Part shown: piece by piece, positions 5,589 through 6,413 of the stretch
Layout: each line of letters opens with the position of its first letter
Numbering within the stretch: position 1 is the first letter of the stretch
Assembly: GCA_027306845.1 (NCBI GenBank)
Contig: DAHUYY010000110.1
Coordinates: 1 to 6,413 of the forward strand
Reading direction: 5' to 3'
DNA from: Vulcanimicrobiota bacterium
Lineage (GTDB): Bacteria > Vulcanimicrobiota > Vulcanimicrobiia > Vulcanimicrobiales > Vulcanimicrobiaceae
Length of the DNA stretch: 6,413 nucleotides
Notes under the pieces: model-generated
What the model was told of the DNA's origin: nothing
The model's database searches: none
Seen by the model: the letters and a program-made list of their open reading frames with translations, nothing else
Made by a program: the position numbers and the translations under genes

Positions 5589-5885
5589 ATGCTCAAGCGT
5601 AGCCTTATCACGGCCGCCGTGGCCTTCGTGCTTTCGGGAATCGCGCTCTTTCTCGGGAGTTACTACCTATGGCCGCTCGGAAGCGAATGGTTTATCATCG
5701 GGGCGATCGTGCTCGTCGCGGTGATCTTCGAAAGTTCGCGCTACCGCCCGAAGATCGATCGCAACGCTGCGGGGTGGGAGGCGACCGGCGAGCGTTTCGT
5801 CGACCCCACCAGCGGAAAACTTCTCGAAGTGCGTTACAACCCCACCAGCGGCGAACGCGATTACGTCGAGGTTACGCCGCGATAA
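5589..5885 (+). CDS. Small two-helix membrane protein with PTSG-repeat tail
   Basis: 98 residues, no named family that I can assign. Two hydrophobic segments at about 6-28 and 34-48 make a short hairpin in the membrane. A soluble tail (50-98) follows, carrying GERFVDPTSGKLLEV then RYNPTSGERDYVEV, that is PTSG at 73-76 and 85-88. The DNA shows this as an exact 13-bp direct repeat, ACCCCACCAGCGG, at 5803-5815 and 5839-5851, 36 bp (12 codons) apart. GGAGG inside the end of the ybjQ-like gene serves as ribosome site eight nt before ATG 5589, and the gap between the genes is three bases, so the two are probably cotranscribed and coupled. The pairing suggests this protein could anchor or partner the YbjQ-like protein at the membrane, which is inference. 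Confidence 0.85.
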   Translation: MLKRSLITAAVAFVLSGIALFLGSYYLWPLGSEWFIIGAIVLVAVIFESSRYRPKIDRNAAGWEATGERFVDPTSGKLLEVRYNPTSGERDYVEVTPR

Positions 5886-5901
5886 TCGACGTTACGTCGA
5901 T
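5885..5901 (+). terminator. Hairpin at the end of the ybjQ-like operon
   Basis: ATCGACG (5885-5891) pairs with CGTCGAT (5895-5901) around TTA; the first base is the last base of the stop codon. No T run follows, so it may protect the 3' end rather than terminate by itself. Confidence 0.4.
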
Positions 5902-5916
5902 CTCGGAGAGAGCGAG

Positions 5917-5940
5917 CCGAAATTATGGAATTTCGACTTT
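5917..5940 (+). terminator. Intrinsic terminator candidate
   Basis: CGAAATT (5917-5923) pairs with AATTTCG (5928-5934) around ATGG, followed by AC and TTTT (5937-5940). The stem is perfect but AT-rich and therefore weak. Together with the hairpin just upstream it probably ends the ybjQ-like operon. Confidence 0.45.
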
Positions 5941-6101
5941 TAAGGCGAGATCCATGGCACGCAACCGCCGCCTTGCCGCTTTCGACATCCGTGGTTTTCA
6001 CCGGACCAGTCGCGGCGACGGGGGGCGGCGGCATGACGGGTCGGAACCGGGGCGTTACGCCGCCAAAGGATCGCAAGGCATGCCCCCGGAAGGCTTTTCC
6101 G
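5941..6101 (+). other. Structured leader upstream of the exported protein gene
   Basis: No credible gene was found here, although a shadow frame crosses it. GGCG-TTA-CGCC (6051-6061) is a compact hairpin. GGATCGCAA (6068-6076) can pair with TTGCGACCC (6115-6123) with one mismatch. Inside that lies CCGGAA-GGCTT-TTCCGG (6086-6102), which contains the likely ribosome site GGAAGG and ends on the G of the GTG start. A run of eight T (6129-6136) follows, unusual in this GC-rich DNA. The layout resembles a riboswitch-type or attenuator leader, but I could not match it to a known class. Confidence 0.35.
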
Positions 6102-6413
6102 GTGAATCGGAACGTTGCGACCCTGATCTTTTTTTTCTGCACCCTTGTCGAGGCATTCGGCGTGCAATCCATCGCCCGCGCGGCTGCGGTAACGACGGCG
6201 CAAAGGAGCAACACGAGCGCGTCGCCGGTTCAAGTTGCGAAATGCACTGCTTTTTATTCGACAAATCTCGGTATTGCGACGATCGAAAGCGGAGCGAATT
6301 TCGAGAACGTCGGCAGCAAATCCATAACCGATTTGCTTTTTAAGTTTTCGTTATACGATCCGTTCGACGATCGTATCGGCGACTATTACAAAATGGTCCA
6401 CGGCACATTCTCC
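6102..6413 (+). CDS. Putative exported protein, 3'-partial
   Basis: The frame is open to the right edge, so only the first 104 residues are seen. With the GTG start at 6102 the product begins MNRNVATLIFFFCTLVEAFG and continues to SIARAAA, which reads as a signal peptide with a short basic start, a hydrophobic core and an Ala-rich cleavage region. GGAAGG lies eight nt before this GTG. An upstream ATG at 6033 is in frame, but codon use between 6033 and 6101 is unlike the local genes and it would put 23 residues before the signal peptide, so it is the second choice. The mature part includes VAKCTAFYSTNLGIATIESG, a region around NFENVGSKSITDLLFKFSLY, and a conserved-looking HGTFS at the edge. Its alternating pattern suggests a beta-rich secreted domain. 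No family recognised. Confidence 0.65.
   Translation, partial: MNRNVATLIFFFCTLVEAFGVQSIARAAAVTTAQRSNTSASPVQVAKCTAFYSTNLGIATIESGANFENVGSKSITDLLFKFSLYDPFDDRIGDYYKMVHGTFS

Noticed and set aside
6129..6136. T8 tract as a plain intrinsic terminator
   Set aside because: It codes for the Phe run of the signal peptide core, and no strong hairpin abuts it; only an attenuator role is left open.
5669..6343. 224-codon plus-strand frame across the operon end and leader
   Set aside because: It overlaps the small membrane protein gene, the terminator hairpins and the exported protein in other frames, has low-complexity Arg-rich content, and no domain.

Overview
The window comes from a GC-rich bacterium. 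Coding stretches are strongly biased to codons ending in G or C, and GTG starts are common. The gene mix (PAS-GGDEF enzyme, M48/RDD membrane protein, CadC-like winged-helix regulator with TPRs) would fit a poorly characterised soil lineage such as Candidatus Eremiobacterota (WPS-2). That placement is a guess from style, not a demonstrated assignment.

Layout. (1) Positions 3-1283 (+): the C-terminal part of a PAS-PAS-GGDEF diguanylate cyclase whose 5' end lies outside the window. (2) 1193-2686 (+): an M48-like membrane protein fused to an RDD domain. It overlaps the cyclase by 91 bp, and its HExxH zinc motif is degraded to RQLGH. (3) 2683-3123 (-): an AhpD/carboxymuconolactone-decarboxylase-family gene whose second redox cysteine codon is an in-frame TGA, followed at the right distance by a bacterial SECIS-like hairpin. 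It is best read as a selenoprotein with a C-E-Y-Sec-M-D-V-H active site. A standard gene caller would report only the 96-codon fragment after the TGA. (4) 3120-4529 (-): a CadC-type regulator (winged helix, one membrane segment, TPR domain) whose only two cysteines form a CMSC motif. It joins the selenoprotein gene through a GTGA start/stop overlap. (5) 4530-4884: a divergent intergenic region with repeats, including an 11-bp-phased direct repeat that resembles an OmpR/PhoB-type operator. (6) 4885-5043 (+): a 52-residue peptide gene. (7) 5063-5224: a run of back-to-back hairpins including one strong intrinsic-terminator candidate. (8) 5262-5885 (+): a two-gene unit of a UPF0145/YbjQ protein and a 98-residue membrane protein, followed by terminator-like hairpins. 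(9) 5941-6101: a structured leader. (10) 6102-6413 (+): the start of a putative exported protein running off the right edge.

How the parts may work together. The regulator and the selenoprotein are transcribed together and probably translationally coupled, so a membrane-bound regulator carrying a CxxC pair sits in one operon with a CxxU redox enzyme. This makes a redox-responsive module plausible, though the functional link is inferred. The divergent small peptide, with the phased repeat between it and the regulator, is the most likely local regulatory target. The left-hand cyclase/M48 pair and the right-hand YbjQ unit look like separate transcription units. No tRNA, rRNA, CRISPR array, insertion sequence or attachment site was recognised.
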